A stretch of 64,000 nt of DNA from Umezawaea sp049997955 (GCA_049997955.1 JAEBDY010000003.1:500016-564015); one strand, 5' to 3'. Shown: positions 17,643 through 26,276, counted from the stretch's first letter. Made by a program: numbers and translations. The notes: a model not told the origin generated them from the sequence alone.

Positions 17643-17957
17643 CCCGAACCAGGGCGCGGTCCTGAACCGCGAAAGCGCCCCCGACTCCGGTGTGATCACC
17701 ACGGTGACCACACCGGAGCCCTGAGCGGACCCGCCACCTCCGCCTCGGCGGCCGGGGCCTCGGGCCACCTTCTCCGGTTGCGCCGAGGGCCCGGTGGGTG
17801 GCGCAGGCCCGCGCGGCGGGTCGCGAGTGGCCGCACGCCGACTCCGAGCCGGAGTTGCGGCGTTTCCCCCTTGCCCACGCCCGATCCGTCACCTCACCCC
17901 GACCGACCGTGGTTCACCCGTGGCAGATCCGCAGATCGACGGCTTGCAGGACACGCC
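17643..17957. other. Intergenic region: hairpin plus second copy of the 19-bp repeat
   Basis: This 315-base stretch lies between convergent genes. It contains the terminator at 17685-17718 and, at its right end, the repeat copy at 17943-17961. The rest is GC-rich with no start codon, ribosome-binding site and frame combination that I would call a gene. Confidence 0.6.
17685..17718. terminator. Near-perfect 34-base hairpin terminator
   Basis: CTCCGGTGTG (17685-17694) pairs with CACACCGGAG (17709-17718). Inside, TCACC pairs with GGTGA around a 2-base turn, with a single A/C mismatch between the stems. It is placed between convergent transcripts. Confidence 0.65.
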
Positions 17958-17961
17958 CTAG
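17943..17961. repeat. 19-bp direct repeat, right copy
   Basis: It matches 16543-16561 at 17 of 19 positions (the shared core is CTTGCAGGACAC). The stop codon of the cobalt transporter fusion lies inside it on the minus strand. Confidence 0.5.
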
Positions 17962-19397
17962 TCGAGCCGGTAGCCGTAGGGCAGTTCGAGGCGGTGCGCC
18001 GCCAGGAGTTCCGTGTCGGCCAGGATCTCGCGGGTCGGGCCGTCCGCCACGACGACGCCCTCGTCGATCACGACGCTGCGGGTGCACAGCTGGAGCGCGT
18101 ACGGCAGGTCGTGGGTGACCATCAGCATCGTGCGGTCCAGCCCGAGCAGCACCTCGGCCAGTTCGCGGCGGGCCACCGGTTCGAGGTTGGCCGACGGCTC
18201 GTCGAGCACCAGGATCTCGGGGTCGCAGGCCAGCACGGTCGCCAGCGCGACGCGGCGGCGTTGGCCGCCGGACAGGTGCAGCGGCGAGCGGTCGGCGAAG
18301 TCCGCCATGCCCACCGCGTCCAGCGCCCTGGCCACCCGCTCGTCCAGCTCGGCGCCGCGCAGCCCGAAGTTCGCGGGCCCGAACGCCACGTCCTGGCGGG
18401 CGGTCGGCATGAACAGCTGGTCGTCCGGGTCCTGGAACACCACGCCGACGCGGCGGCGGATCTCCTTGAGGTTCGCCTTGTCCACCGGCATCCCGGCCAC
18501 CTCGATCCGGCCGGACCCGCCGCTGATCACGCCGTTGAGGTGCATGACGAACGTGGTCTTGCCCGCGCCGTTCGGCCCGAGCAGCGCGACCCGCTCACCG
18601 GGCTGGACGCGCAGGTTGACGCCGAACAGCGCCTGGTGGCCGTCCGGGTACGCGTACGCCAGGTGCTCGACCAGCAGCGCCGCCGTCCGCGGCTCGACCA
18701 CGCGGACCGGTCGCGGACTGCTGGACCCGGTCATCTCCGGCATCGTGCCACTCCAACCGCGGGACACCATCGCCAGGTGCACGCGCTCGCCGCGCTCGTA
18801 GGAGCGGATGAACAGGCTGCCGATGCCGCGCGCGGTCGCGCCGACCTGCCAGAGGAACCGCGGGTCGTGGCCGCGGGAGATGCGGGCGATCCGCATCCGC
18901 TGGGCCTCGCCGACGATCACCTCGCCGTAGCGCAGCATCAGCGTGGCGATGGTGATCAGCACTGACGGCGTTCGCAGCCGCTGCAAACCCAGCAGCAGGT
19001 CGTGCGGGGCCGTGGTCGCGGCCAGCGTCAACGACACCAGCACGCCGAGCGTGCCCTTGGCGAGGATGTTCCACCCGGCCAGCGCGCCCTCGACGGACAC
19101 CGCGACGCCGAGGAAGTCGACGCGCCTGCCGTGGCCGACGAGCGGCAGCAGGACCGCGAGGACGACGAACGGCAGTTCGATCAGGGCGCGCGAGGCGAAC
19201 CAGCTCACCGGGACCCGCGCGACCCACCACACCGACGTGATCGCCAGGAGGTAGACGCCGAACGCCCAGAAGGCCTCGCGCGGCGTCGCCACCACGCACA
19301 GCACGGACACGAACGCGGCGACGATCTTCAGCTGCGGCGGCAGCCGGTGCACCGGCGAGTCGCCGGGCCGGTGCAGCACGCCGTGCCCGGCGCCCAC
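17958..19397 (-). CDS. Fused CbiQ-CbiO: ECF cobalt/nickel transporter permease and ATPase
   Basis: One 479-residue frame encodes both parts. Residues 20-220 are CbiQ (EcfT) with several membrane helices and the cytoplasmic coupling segments RMRIARISRG and MVSRGWSG. Residues 240-470 are CbiO with Walker A GPNGAGKTT (274-282), Q-loop FQDPDDQLF, signature LSGGQRRR (375-382), Walker B EILVLDEP and the H-loop THD. The join around 222-238 is a short Ser/Pro/Arg linker with no stop. These proteins are usually separate. The complex with CbiM and the CbiN-like protein imports Co2+ or Ni2+. Confidence 0.9.
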   Translation of the reverse strand: MGAGHGVLHRPGDSPVHRLPPQLKIVAAFVSVLCVVATPREAFWAFGVYLLAITSVWWVARVPVSWFASRALIELPFVVLAVLLPLVGHGRRVDFLGVAVSVEGALAGWNILAKGTLGVLVSLTLAATTAPHDLLLGLQRLRTPSVLITIATLMLRYGEVIVGEAQRMRIARISRGHDPRFLWQVGATARGIGSLFIRSYERGERVHLAMVSRGWSGTMPEMTGSSSPRPVRVVEPRTAALLVEHLAYAYPDGHQALFGVNLRVQPGERVALLGPNGAGKTTFVMHLNGVISGGSGRIEVAGMPVDKANLKEIRRRVGVVFQDPDDQLFMPTARQDVAFGPANFGLRGAELDERVARALDAVGMADFADRSPLHLSGGQRRRVALATVLACDPEILVLDEPSANLEPVARRELAEVLLGLDRTMLMVTHDLPYALQLCTRSVVIDEGVVVADGPTREILADTELLAAHRLELPYGYRLD

Positions 19398-19400
19398 GTG

Positions 19401-19700
19401 CTACTCGCCTTGCCGGGTGTTCCGCGGGGAACGCTTGCGCAGCAACCAGAACAGCCCGCCCGCGACCACGAGCGTGACGACCACGCCGAGGACGCCCGCG
19501 ACCCCGGTGAACCGGTCGTCGCCGCCCACCGCGTAGTCGGCGAACAGCGAGCCGCTCATCGGGCTCTCCCGCGCGTGCTCCGCGATGCCGTGGACCTCGG
19601 TCACGTGGTCCAGCCCGTCCGGGTTGGAGTTCGCGAAGTACGACACCACCCCGGCCAGCAGGAGCGAGACGACCGCGAACCCGATGAAGAACCGCTTCAC
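19401..19700 (-). CDS. CbiN-like PDGLE-domain membrane protein
   Basis: The 99-residue product has two membrane helices (about 4-22 and 66-86) flanking an external loop with the NPDGLDHV signature of the PDGLE family, the functional stand-in for CbiN in cobalt/nickel ECF transporters. GTG 19700 overlaps the cbiM stop (GTGA). The stop lies three bases before the GTG of the CbiQO fusion, so the genes form one transcript cbiM-pdgle-cbiQO. Confidence 0.85.
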   Translation of the reverse strand: MKRFFIGFAVVSLLLAGVVSYFANSNPDGLDHVTEVHGIAEHARESPMSGSLFADYAVGGDDRFTGVAGVLGVVVTLVVAGGLFWLLRKRSPRNTRQGE

Positions 19701-20368
19701 GCCCTCAACTCCAACTTCTGCTCGGTCCCGCGCAGCAGGTACACCAGGTCCGGCCGCACCGCGGTCACGGCCGTCACCGTCGCCGCGGTGATCAGGCCCT
19801 CGCCGATGCCGATCAGCACGTGCACCCCGAGGATCGCGGCCGCCACCGTCCCGAACGACACACCGCCCTGGCCGCCGATCGCGTACTCCAGCACGAACCC
19901 GGAGGAGGCGACCACCGTGTTCACCAGCGCCGACACGAACGCCACCGCGGCGAGCCCGCCCTTGCCCCGGCGGGCCAGGCGGCGCAGCGACACGGCGATC
20001 AGGTACCCGGTGGCGGTGCCGACCAGCGCCATGTTCGTGACGTTCGCGCCCAGCGCCGTCACGCCGCCGTCCGCGAACAGCAGGGACTGCAGCACCAGCA
20101 CGATCGTCACACACAGCGCCCCGACCCACGGCCCGACCAGGATCGCCGCCAGCGCGCCGCCCAGCAGGTGACCGCTCACACCGGGCAGCACGGGGAAGTT
20201 CAGCATCTGCGTGGCGAACACGAACGCCGCCACCAGGCCCGCCATGGGCGCGGTCCGGTCGTCCAGGTCGCCGCGCGCCTTCGTCAGCGCCACACCGACG
20301 CCGACGACCGCGACCGCGACGAACAGGAGCGAGGTCGGCGCGTTCAGCAGGCCGTCGCTCATGTGCAT
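19697..20368 (-). CDS. cbiM: CbiM substrate-capture component of a Co/Ni ECF transporter
   Basis: The 223-residue product begins MHMSDGLLN, the conserved CbiM/NikM N-terminus whose amino group and His2 bind the metal, so the start at 20368 is well fixed. Seven membrane helices follow, with the usual GGALAAILVGPWVGAL and GEGLITA phrases. It determines metal specificity, but sequence alone does not separate Co2+ from Ni2+ here. It is the first gene of the transport operon. Confidence 0.9.
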   Translation of the reverse strand: MHMSDGLLNAPTSLLFVAVAVVGVGVALTKARGDLDDRTAPMAGLVAAFVFATQMLNFPVLPGVSGHLLGGALAAILVGPWVGALCVTIVLVLQSLLFADGGVTALGANVTNMALVGTATGYLIAVSLRRLARRGKGGLAAVAFVSALVNTVVASSGFVLEYAIGGQGGVSFGTVAAAILGVHVLIGIGEGLITAATVTAVTAVRPDLVYLLRGTEQKLELRA

Positions 20369-20399
20369 TGCGATGGTTTCGGTCACGCGGGCCACCGTA

Positions 20400-20435
20400 G
20401 TTGCCACACACCCGTTATGGCCATACCAGTGCAAC
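20400..20435 (-). promoter_or_regulatory. Palindromic site upstream of cbiM, candidate metal-regulator operator
   Basis: A perfect TATGGCCATA (20416-20425) lies at the centre of an outer inverted pair GTTGC (20400-20404) / GCAAC (20431-20435), about 32 bases before the cbiM start. Nickel or zinc repressors bind such symmetric sites. I did not find the conserved box of a cobalamin riboswitch. Confidence 0.4.
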
Positions 20436-20508
20436 AACCGGTGCCGGACGTTCACCACACCGCGCGGGCCGAACCGTTTGGCCTGGTAGGCGTACGCGGA
20501 ACGCCGAC

Positions 20509-21138
20509 TCAGACCAGGGACGGGACGGGCAGCGCGCCCAGCTCGGCTCGTGTCCGCTTCGGGCTCAACACCCGCATGCCCGCCCGCGCGCAGCGCCGCA
20601 CGACGTCCGGGTGCTCCCGCAGCAGCCGCAGACCCCGTCTCGCCAGCACCGGGATGGGCTTCCGCGCCTCGACGACGTCCCGCGCGAACCGCCGGACGAA
20701 CGTCACGAAGGCGTTGGGCGACAACACGATGGCGTCCACCAGCACCCCGGCGTCGCGGCACTCCCGCACGAGCCGGTCGGCGAACAGGCCCTCGGCGATG
20801 AACGCGGGCGCGTCCCCGAGCACCACGGCGTGGCACCCGGTCTTGCGGCTCTCGCCGAGCGAGTAGGTCGGCGCCTCGACCCGACCGGTCCGCGCCAGCT
20901 CGACCACCGCGGCCAGCGCCGCGGCGGTGTCCCACGACCCCGCCGCGTCCCAGTCCGCCAACCCCGTCGAGTCACGGGGGAGCAGCGGATCGTCACCGTC
21001 GCGGTAGAAGTCGTCCAGCCGCAGGACCGGCCACCCGAGGTGGGCGGCGAGGTGGGACTTGCCCGAGCCGGACGGGCCGGCGAGCAACACGGCGCGCGCG
21101 TGAACGTGAGGTGACGGCACGGGGCACCATTCTTGCAC
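20509..21138 (-). CDS. Uridine-kinase-like P-loop protein
   Basis: The 209-residue product has Walker A LLAGPSGSGKSHLA (about 18-31), a DDFYRDGDD motif typical of uridine kinases (substrate and Mg binding) and a later AEGLFAD. It probably phosphorylates a nucleoside or similar small alcohol with ATP; members of this actinobacterial group have no fixed substrate. An internal start a few residues in is possible. It lies 140 bases upstream of cbiM on the same strand and 39 bases after the M20 peptidase stop. Confidence 0.75.
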   Translation of the reverse strand: MQEWCPVPSPHVHARAVLLAGPSGSGKSHLAAHLGWPVLRLDDFYRDGDDPLLPRDSTGLADWDAAGSWDTAAALAAVVELARTGRVEAPTYSLGESRKTGCHAVVLGDAPAFIAEGLFADRLVRECRDAGVLVDAIVLSPNAFVTFVRRFARDVVEARKPIPVLARRGLRLLREHPDVVRRCARAGMRVLSPKRTRAELGALPVPSLV

Positions 21139-21177
21139 AGGTGGTCATCCGCGGCGCGCGTCGACAGCGGACCCGTG

Positions 21178-22680
21178 CTAGCGGACGCGCAGGTGGGAGA
21201 GCATCCGGTGAACGAGGTCCGTGCCGTCGAGCAGCGCCTGCGTCCGGACGCGCTCGTCGGTGCCGTGCATCCGGGTCACCGTGTCGCCGTCGACGGCGTA
21301 GGGGTACAGGCCGTACACCGGGATCCCCTTGGCCCGCCAGGGGCCCGCGCTCGTGGCCGCCTCGAACTGGGACGCCGCGGTGCCCGCGCCGGGGTACGTC
21401 TCGCGGACCGCGGCGCGCCACAGGGCGTAGACGTCGGTGTCCAGGCTCGACGGTGGCCGGGCCAGCGACGCGCGCACCCGGTCGACCACCTGCTCCTCCG
21501 TCTCGCCGGGGCGGCCCACCACGGCCAGTTCGACCCGGTCCGGCTCCAGCAGCCCGCGCAGGTCGGCGAGGCACGCCGCCGGATCGTCGCCGTCCGGCAG
21601 GAAGCCCACGCGGACGTGGGCCTGGGCCCGTGCCGGGATGATGCCCGTGTACACCCCCGCCTGCAGTCCGATGAACGACAGCGTGGTGCCCAGCATCGGC
21701 CTGTGCACCCACGGGTGGCCGCTGCGGCGGACCACCTCGGCGCCCGCCCGGTCCAGTTCGGACTGGTCGGTCGCGGTCAGCATCGCGCGAAGCGCGGCCG
21801 CGAACCGGCGGTCGTCGGTGTGCCGGGCCAGTTCGGTGAAGTAGTCGCGGGACAGCGGGGTCAGGCGGATCGCCGGGCGGTACCCGTGCAGCCGTTCCAG
21901 CGCGCGGCCGAGCCGGGGCATCGCCTGGTCGTCGTCGGGGTGCGAGGTGTGGGTGGCCGTGCCGCGGGCGGTCAGCGCCACGAGCATCGAGGTGCGGTCG
22001 CGGCACGTGAGCGACGCCAGGACCGGGGTGGTGCCGTCCCGCCCGGCCAGCGTCCAGCCGCCCTCGGTGATCACCGTGCCCGCCCGCACCTTGTCGTAGT
22101 GGTTGTCCACCAGCCACTGGGCGCCGTAGGAACCGCCCTCCTCGTCGCAGTCGGACAGGAAGAGCACGTCGCGGTCGAAGACCGCGCCCTCCCGGACGTG
22201 GCGCAGCACCGCCGCGGTGAACACCGCGGCCGCGCCCTTCATGTCCACCGCGCCCCGGCCGTACAGCCAGCCGTCCTCCACGGTGCCGCCGTACGGGTCA
22301 CGCGTCCAGTCGGCCCGGTCCGCGGTCACCACGTCCGAGTGCGCCGTGAACAGCAGCGGGGGTTTGTCACCGCCCCGGACCCTGGCGAGGAAGTGCACGT
22401 TGTCGGGCTGGGGCGTCGGGATGATCTCCGTGCCGACCCCGGCGGCCTGCCAGAGCCGCGTCAGGAACCGAGCGTGCGGCAACGTCACCGCGCCCGTGCC
22501 GGTGTCCGTGCTGCCACGGGCGGACTGCGACGTGTCGAACCCGATCATCGCCGCCGCGAGCGCCACCGGGTCGGTGCCGTCCACGTCGACCGTCGGGTCC
22601 GCCGTCGGTGACGGCAGCGCTCCGGTGACGGCGGCCGTGCCACTGGCGAGGAGGAAGTCCCTGCGGGACCACGGGCTCAT
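21178..22680 (-). CDS. Tat-exported M20-family metallopeptidase
   Basis: The 500-residue product opens with a twin-arginine signal (SRRDFLLASG, 5-14), so it is folded inside and exported. M20 dinuclear zinc ligands are visible: TAHSDVV (H114), GRGAVDMKG (D146), DCDEEGG (E180/E181), and a C-terminal RMHGTDERV. It would hydrolyse a peptide, acyl-amino acid or similar amide outside the membrane. ATG 22680 has a GGAGG site and overlaps the exporter stop (ATGA). As the last gene of the six-gene operon it may trim or unmask the exported product. Confidence 0.87.
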   Translation of the reverse strand: MSPWSRRDFLLASGTAAVTGALPSPTADPTVDVDGTDPVALAAAMIGFDTSQSARGSTDTGTGAVTLPHARFLTRLWQAAGVGTEIIPTPQPDNVHFLARVRGGDKPPLLFTAHSDVVTADRADWTRDPYGGTVEDGWLYGRGAVDMKGAAAVFTAAVLRHVREGAVFDRDVLFLSDCDEEGGSYGAQWLVDNHYDKVRAGTVITEGGWTLAGRDGTTPVLASLTCRDRTSMLVALTARGTATHTSHPDDDQAMPRLGRALERLHGYRPAIRLTPLSRDYFTELARHTDDRRFAAALRAMLTATDQSELDRAGAEVVRRSGHPWVHRPMLGTTLSFIGLQAGVYTGIIPARAQAHVRVGFLPDGDDPAACLADLRGLLEPDRVELAVVGRPGETEEQVVDRVRASLARPPSSLDTDVYALWRAAVRETYPGAGTAASQFEAATSAGPWRAKGIPVYGLYPYAVDGDTVTRMHGTDERVRTQALLDGTDLVHRMLSHLRVR

Positions 22681-24059
22681 CGAGACCTCCGAATGGTGAA
22701 CGGGACCAGCGCGGACAACGCGAACGCGGCGGCGGTGACGCCGAAGGCGAGGTGGTACGCCGAGGCCGTCGGCCACTGGGTGCCCGCGACCCGGTCGCCG
22801 CTGAGCACCGTGCCCATCACCGCGCTGCCGGTGGCGGAGCCGACCGTGCGCAGCACCGCGTTCATGCCGTTGGCGACGCCCGTGCGGTCGGCGGGCACCG
22901 CGTCGTTGAGGTAGGTGGGGATGGCGGCGAACGCCAGCCCGGTGCCGACGCCGAAGAGGCCGCTCGCCAGGTAGAGGACGGCCACGTCGTGCCGCACGAC
23001 GAGCAGGCCGATGCCCACCGCGCTGAGGAAACCGCCCAGCGCCAACGTCGGGCGCGGCCCCCGCCAGGTCAGGGTGGCGCGGCCGATCACCCCGGCGGCC
23101 AGGTTGCCCGCCGAGTTCGGCAGCAGCATCAGGCCCGCGCCCAGCGCGGTCGCGCCGAACCCGATGCCGAGTTCCACGGGCGCCTGGGCCACGCTGCTCA
23201 TGGCGATGAACGAGCCGTACATGCCGAAGCCGGTCAGCGCGGCGGCCACGTTGCTGAGCGCGACGGTGCGCGACGCCAGCATCGACAGGTCGACGATCGG
23301 GTAGCGCGCCCGGCGTTCCACCAGGCACCAGACGACCAGGGACACCACGGCCACGACGAGCGAGCCGCTGACGCGCCAGTCGGTCCAGCCCCAGACGTTG
23401 CCCTGGCTGATGGCGACGAGCAACGCCGCCAGCCACACCGCCAGGGTGAGGGCGCCCCACGGGTCGGAGCCACCAGCCCGGACCTCGGGGCGGCGGTTCG
23501 GCACCACCGCGGCGACCGCCACCAGACCCACCGCGCCGAGCGCCAGCATCATCCAGAACACCGACTGGTACGGCCAGGTCTCGACCAGCACCCCGCCCGC
23601 CACCACCCCCAGCGCGCTGCCGAGCCCCATGCTGACGCTGACCATCGCGAACCCACCCGCGACGCGGTCCTTCGGGATCTCCGCGCGGATGAGGCTGATC
23701 GCCAGGGGCAGGACCCCGGCACCCGCGCCCTGGAGCACCCGAGCCGCGACCAGCAGCGGGAACGAGTGCGTCAGAGCGGCCAGCAGGGCGCCGATCGACG
23801 CCACGAGCAGGCACCCCATGAGCACCGGCTTGTGCCCGCGGACGTCGCCGAGCCTGCCGAGCAGGGGCGTGCCGACGGCCGCGGCCAGCAGGTTCGCGGT
23901 CATCACCCAGCTCACCTCGGCCGCGGACACGCCGAACTCGCCGGACAGGGACGGCAGCACCGGCACCACCGCGGTCTGGGCGACCGGCGCCACGACCATC
24001 GCCAGCAGCAGCGCGGGCAGCAGGCGGGTCGACCACGTGGTCTCGGGGACGACGGTCAC
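22677..24059 (-). CDS. MFS drug exporter, DHA2 (14-helix) type
   Basis: The 460-residue product has about 14 hydrophobic helices, motif A as GRLGDVRGHK (about residue 64) and the antiporter motif C-like GLGSALGVVAGG. DHA2 members use the proton gradient to expel small molecules and often confer self-resistance to a cluster's own product. GTG 24059 overlaps the upstream stop (GTGA), and its own stop overlaps the peptidase start. Confidence 0.87.
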   Translation of the reverse strand: MTVVPETTWSTRLLPALLLAMVVAPVAQTAVVPVLPSLSGEFGVSAAEVSWVMTANLLAAAVGTPLLGRLGDVRGHKPVLMGCLLVASIGALLAALTHSFPLLVAARVLQGAGAGVLPLAISLIRAEIPKDRVAGGFAMVSVSMGLGSALGVVAGGVLVETWPYQSVFWMMLALGAVGLVAVAAVVPNRRPEVRAGGSDPWGALTLAVWLAALLVAISQGNVWGWTDWRVSGSLVVAVVSLVVWCLVERRARYPIVDLSMLASRTVALSNVAAALTGFGMYGSFIAMSSVAQAPVELGIGFGATALGAGLMLLPNSAGNLAAGVIGRATLTWRGPRPTLALGGFLSAVGIGLLVVRHDVAVLYLASGLFGVGTGLAFAAIPTYLNDAVPADRTGVANGMNAVLRTVGSATGSAVMGTVLSGDRVAGTQWPTASAYHLAFGVTAAAFALSALVPFTIRRSR

Positions 24060-24958
24060 GCGCCGGTCCGCCCCCTCACCACGTGCGCCGCCGCGACCAG
24101 GTCGAGGAAGGCGTGCCCGGTCGAGCTGAAGATCGTCCGCTCGACGCGCAGCGAGTCACCCGCCGCCAGCACGTCCTCCAGTTCCAGCGCGGTCCTGTGG
24201 ACCTCCCCCGCCTCGGCGATCGCGGTGGCCCGGTCCTCGACGACGAGCGTGCTCGCCGCGAGCAGGTCACCGCCGACCTCGCGCGACGTCGGGGTGTGCG
24301 AGCCCATGCAGTTGACGTGCACGGGCGCCACCACGGAACCGCCGGTCAGCAGCGGTTCGCTCGACGTGGTGGCCGTGCAGACGACGTCCTGCCGCTCCAC
24401 CGCGTCCGCGAGGTCACGGGCGACCCGGACCTCGACCCCGTCACCGAACAGCGTCCGCGCCCGCGCCGCGAACCTCCGGGCCCGGTGGAGGTCGCGGCCG
24501 TGCACCGTCACGGCGGCGAGGTCGCGCACCGCCTTCACCCCGAGAACCTGCTGCCACGCGAGCACTCCGGTCCCCACCACGCCGAGCGTGCGCGCCTCGC
24601 GGATCGCGCACCGGTCCGTCACCAGCGCCGTCACCGCCGCGCACTTCACGTTCGTCAGCGCCGCGCCGTCGAGCACCGCCAGCAGCTCGCCGGTGGTGGT
24701 CGAGAACACGACCACCACCGCCGTGATCGTGGGTTTCCCCGGCTTCTCCACCAGCGCCGCGACCTTGGTGACGAAGACGCCGTGCGCCCGGCTGATCGAG
24801 GGCATCGCACCGAACACCGAGTACGGGTCACCCCACTCGGCCATGAACCGCCGCGGTGTCGACGCCTTGTGCCGGTCGCCCGCGGCGAGCGCTTCCGCGA
24901 GCTCGGCCACCAGGGCGGGCAGGTCGGCGGCGACGTCCGTCAGACGCGCGGGGAGCAC
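24056..24958 (-). CDS. Ornithine cyclodeaminase / mu-crystallin family protein
   Basis: The 300-residue product has the family's NAD-binding signature GVVGTGVLAWQQ in mid-protein and the following HGRDLHRARRFA helix. Relatives convert ornithine to proline, act as alanine/lysine dehydrogenases or reduce cyclic imines. GTG 24958 overlaps the MaoC gene by 19 bases and fits the family length; the frame is open further upstream but only through the MaoC coding shadow. In this operon it could supply an amino acid precursor or reduce an imine formed from an amino ketone. Confidence 0.85.
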   Translation of the reverse strand: MLPARLTDVAADLPALVAELAEALAAGDRHKASTPRRFMAEWGDPYSVFGAMPSISRAHGVFVTKVAALVEKPGKPTITAVVVVFSTTTGELLAVLDGAALTNVKCAAVTALVTDRCAIREARTLGVVGTGVLAWQQVLGVKAVRDLAAVTVHGRDLHRARRFAARARTLFGDGVEVRVARDLADAVERQDVVCTATTSSEPLLTGGSVVAPVHVNCMGSHTPTSREVGGDLLAASTLVVEDRATAIAEAGEVHRTALELEDVLAAGDSLRVERTIFSSTGHAFLDLVAAAHVVRGRTGA

Positions 24959-25443
24959 GGGATCAGCGCGGAACGGCGGAACGTCACGCAGATCGTGCCG
25001 TCCTGCTTGCGGCCAGTGGTCTCGAACGTCACGATCCCGTTGTCCGGTCGGGACTTCGACAGGCGCAGGCCGACGATCTCGGTCTCGGCGTACAGCGTGT
25101 CGCCGACGAACACGGGCGCGGGCAGCCGGATGTGCTCCCAACCCAGGTTCGCCACGGCCTTCGCGCTCGTGCCGTTGGTGCTCATCCCGCCGACGATGGA
25201 CAGCGTGACGAGGCTCGACACCAGCGGTTGGCCGAACTCGGTGCCGCGGGCGTACTCGTGGTCGATGTGCAGCGGATGGCTGTTCAACGCGATCAGCGAC
25301 TGCCACACGTTGTCCGTCTCCGTGACCGTCCTGCCGGGACGGTGCTCGATCACGTCCCCCAGCTCGAAGTGGTCGTAGTACAGCCCGTGCGACTCCCGGT
25401 ACCGCTTGTCGCCGACCGGTTCGAACGCGTAGACCGGCTTCAT
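24940..25443 (-). CDS. MaoC-like acyl-CoA hydratase/dehydratase
   Basis: The 167-residue single hot-dog domain has the catalytic region ALNSHPLHIDHEYA, in which the Asp/His dyad is embedded as in the itaconyl/mesaconyl-CoA hydratase branch, and the following GQPLVSSLVTLS. It adds or removes water on an enoyl-CoA. The ATG overlaps the CitE stop (ATGA). A CitE-MaoC pair also occurs in mycobacteria (Rv2498c/Rv2499c), where it handles citramalyl/itaconyl-CoA, so a branched C5 acyl-CoA is a reasonable guess. Confidence 0.85.
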   Translation of the reverse strand: MKPVYAFEPVGDKRYRESHGLYYDHFELGDVIEHRPGRTVTETDNVWQSLIALNSHPLHIDHEYARGTEFGQPLVSSLVTLSIVGGMSTNGTSAKAVANLGWEHIRLPAPVFVGDTLYAETEIVGLRLSKSRPDNGIVTFETTGRKQDGTICVTFRRSALIPCSPRV

Positions 25444-26276
25444 CGCCCCTCCAGGAGTTCCAGGATCGCCAGCGCCTTGCGCAGGAACGGCGGCCCCACC
25501 ATCGATCCGTCCACGACGCGGATGCCGCCGTGGGTCTGCTCGAAGCTGCGCACGACGTCGTGCGCCCACCTCAACGCGTCCGGCGTCGGGCTGAAGACCT
25601 CGTTCACCACCGGGATCTGCTTCGGGTGCACCACGATCTTCCCGCTGTAGCCCAGGTCCGCGGCCCTGCGCGCCTCGGTGGCCAGCAGCGTGCTGTCGGT
25701 CAGGTCGAACGTCGGCGCGTCCACCGCGACGATGCCCGCCGCGCGGGCGGCCATCACCACCTGCGCGCGGGCGGAGAGCATGCCGTCCCACGCCAGCGAG
25801 GCGCCCATCTCGGCGGCGAAGTCGGCGAGGCCGAAGGTCAGCGCGGTCAACCGGTCGCTGGCCGCTCCGATGCCCATGGCTCCCGCGACGCCCCGCGGGG
25901 TTTCGAGCAACGCCCACAGGTGGCACGACCGGCCCCCGGCGGTGAGGATCTCGTCGACCAGGCGGACCTGCTCGGGCGACTCGACCTTCGGCACGACGAC
26001 CACGTCGGGCTGCACCGGGCTGTCCAGTATGGCCAGCAGGTCGGCGAGACCCTCCCTGGTGTGGATCCCGTTGATCCGGACGCCCAGCCTGCCGCGCACC
26101 TGTTCCGCGCGCAGCCGCGCGAACGCGTCCCGCGCCACCTGCTTGTCCGTGGGCGGGACCGCGTCCTCCAGGTCGATGAGGTTGATGTCGGCCCCGCTGT
26201 CCTGACCCTTGAGGAACCGCTCGATCGCGAGCGCCGAGGTGACCATGAGCGTGCGCGACAGGTATGCCGCTTTCAT
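25440..26276 (-). CDS. CitE-like beta-hydroxyacyl-CoA lyase
   Basis: The 278-residue TIM-barrel protein of the HpcH/HpaI-CitE family has the Mg/substrate segments INLIDLEDAV, VPKVES and LLETPRGV. Members split or form malyl-, methylmalyl- or citramalyl-CoA from glyoxylate or pyruvate plus an acyl-CoA. The opening strand LMVTSALAIERF departs from the usual LFVPADRPER, so substrate recognition may differ. It follows the oxoamine synthase by 11 bases and overlaps maoC. Confidence 0.85.
   Translation of the reverse strand: MKAAYLSRTLMVTSALAIERFLKGQDSGADINLIDLEDAVPPTDKQVARDAFARLRAEQVRGRLGVRINGIHTREGLADLLAILDSPVQPDVVVVPKVESPEQVRLVDEILTAGGRSCHLWALLETPRGVAGAMGIGAASDRLTALTFGLADFAAEMGASLAWDGMLSARAQVVMAARAAGIVAVDAPTFDLTDSTLLATEARRAADLGYSGKIVVHPKQIPVVNEVFSPTPDALRWAHDVVRSFEQTHGGIRVVDGSMVGPPFLRKALAILELLEGR

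Noticed and set aside
17900..17960. Possible short gene ending in LQDTP, like the frame ending at 16561
   Set aside because: Both endings arise from the 19-bp repeat; no start or ribosome-binding site gives a credible gene, so I treat it as a DNA repeat.
20369..20508. Cobalamin riboswitch upstream of cbiM
   Set aside because: I could not find the conserved B12 box or the expected multi-helix arrangement in this 140-base gap.
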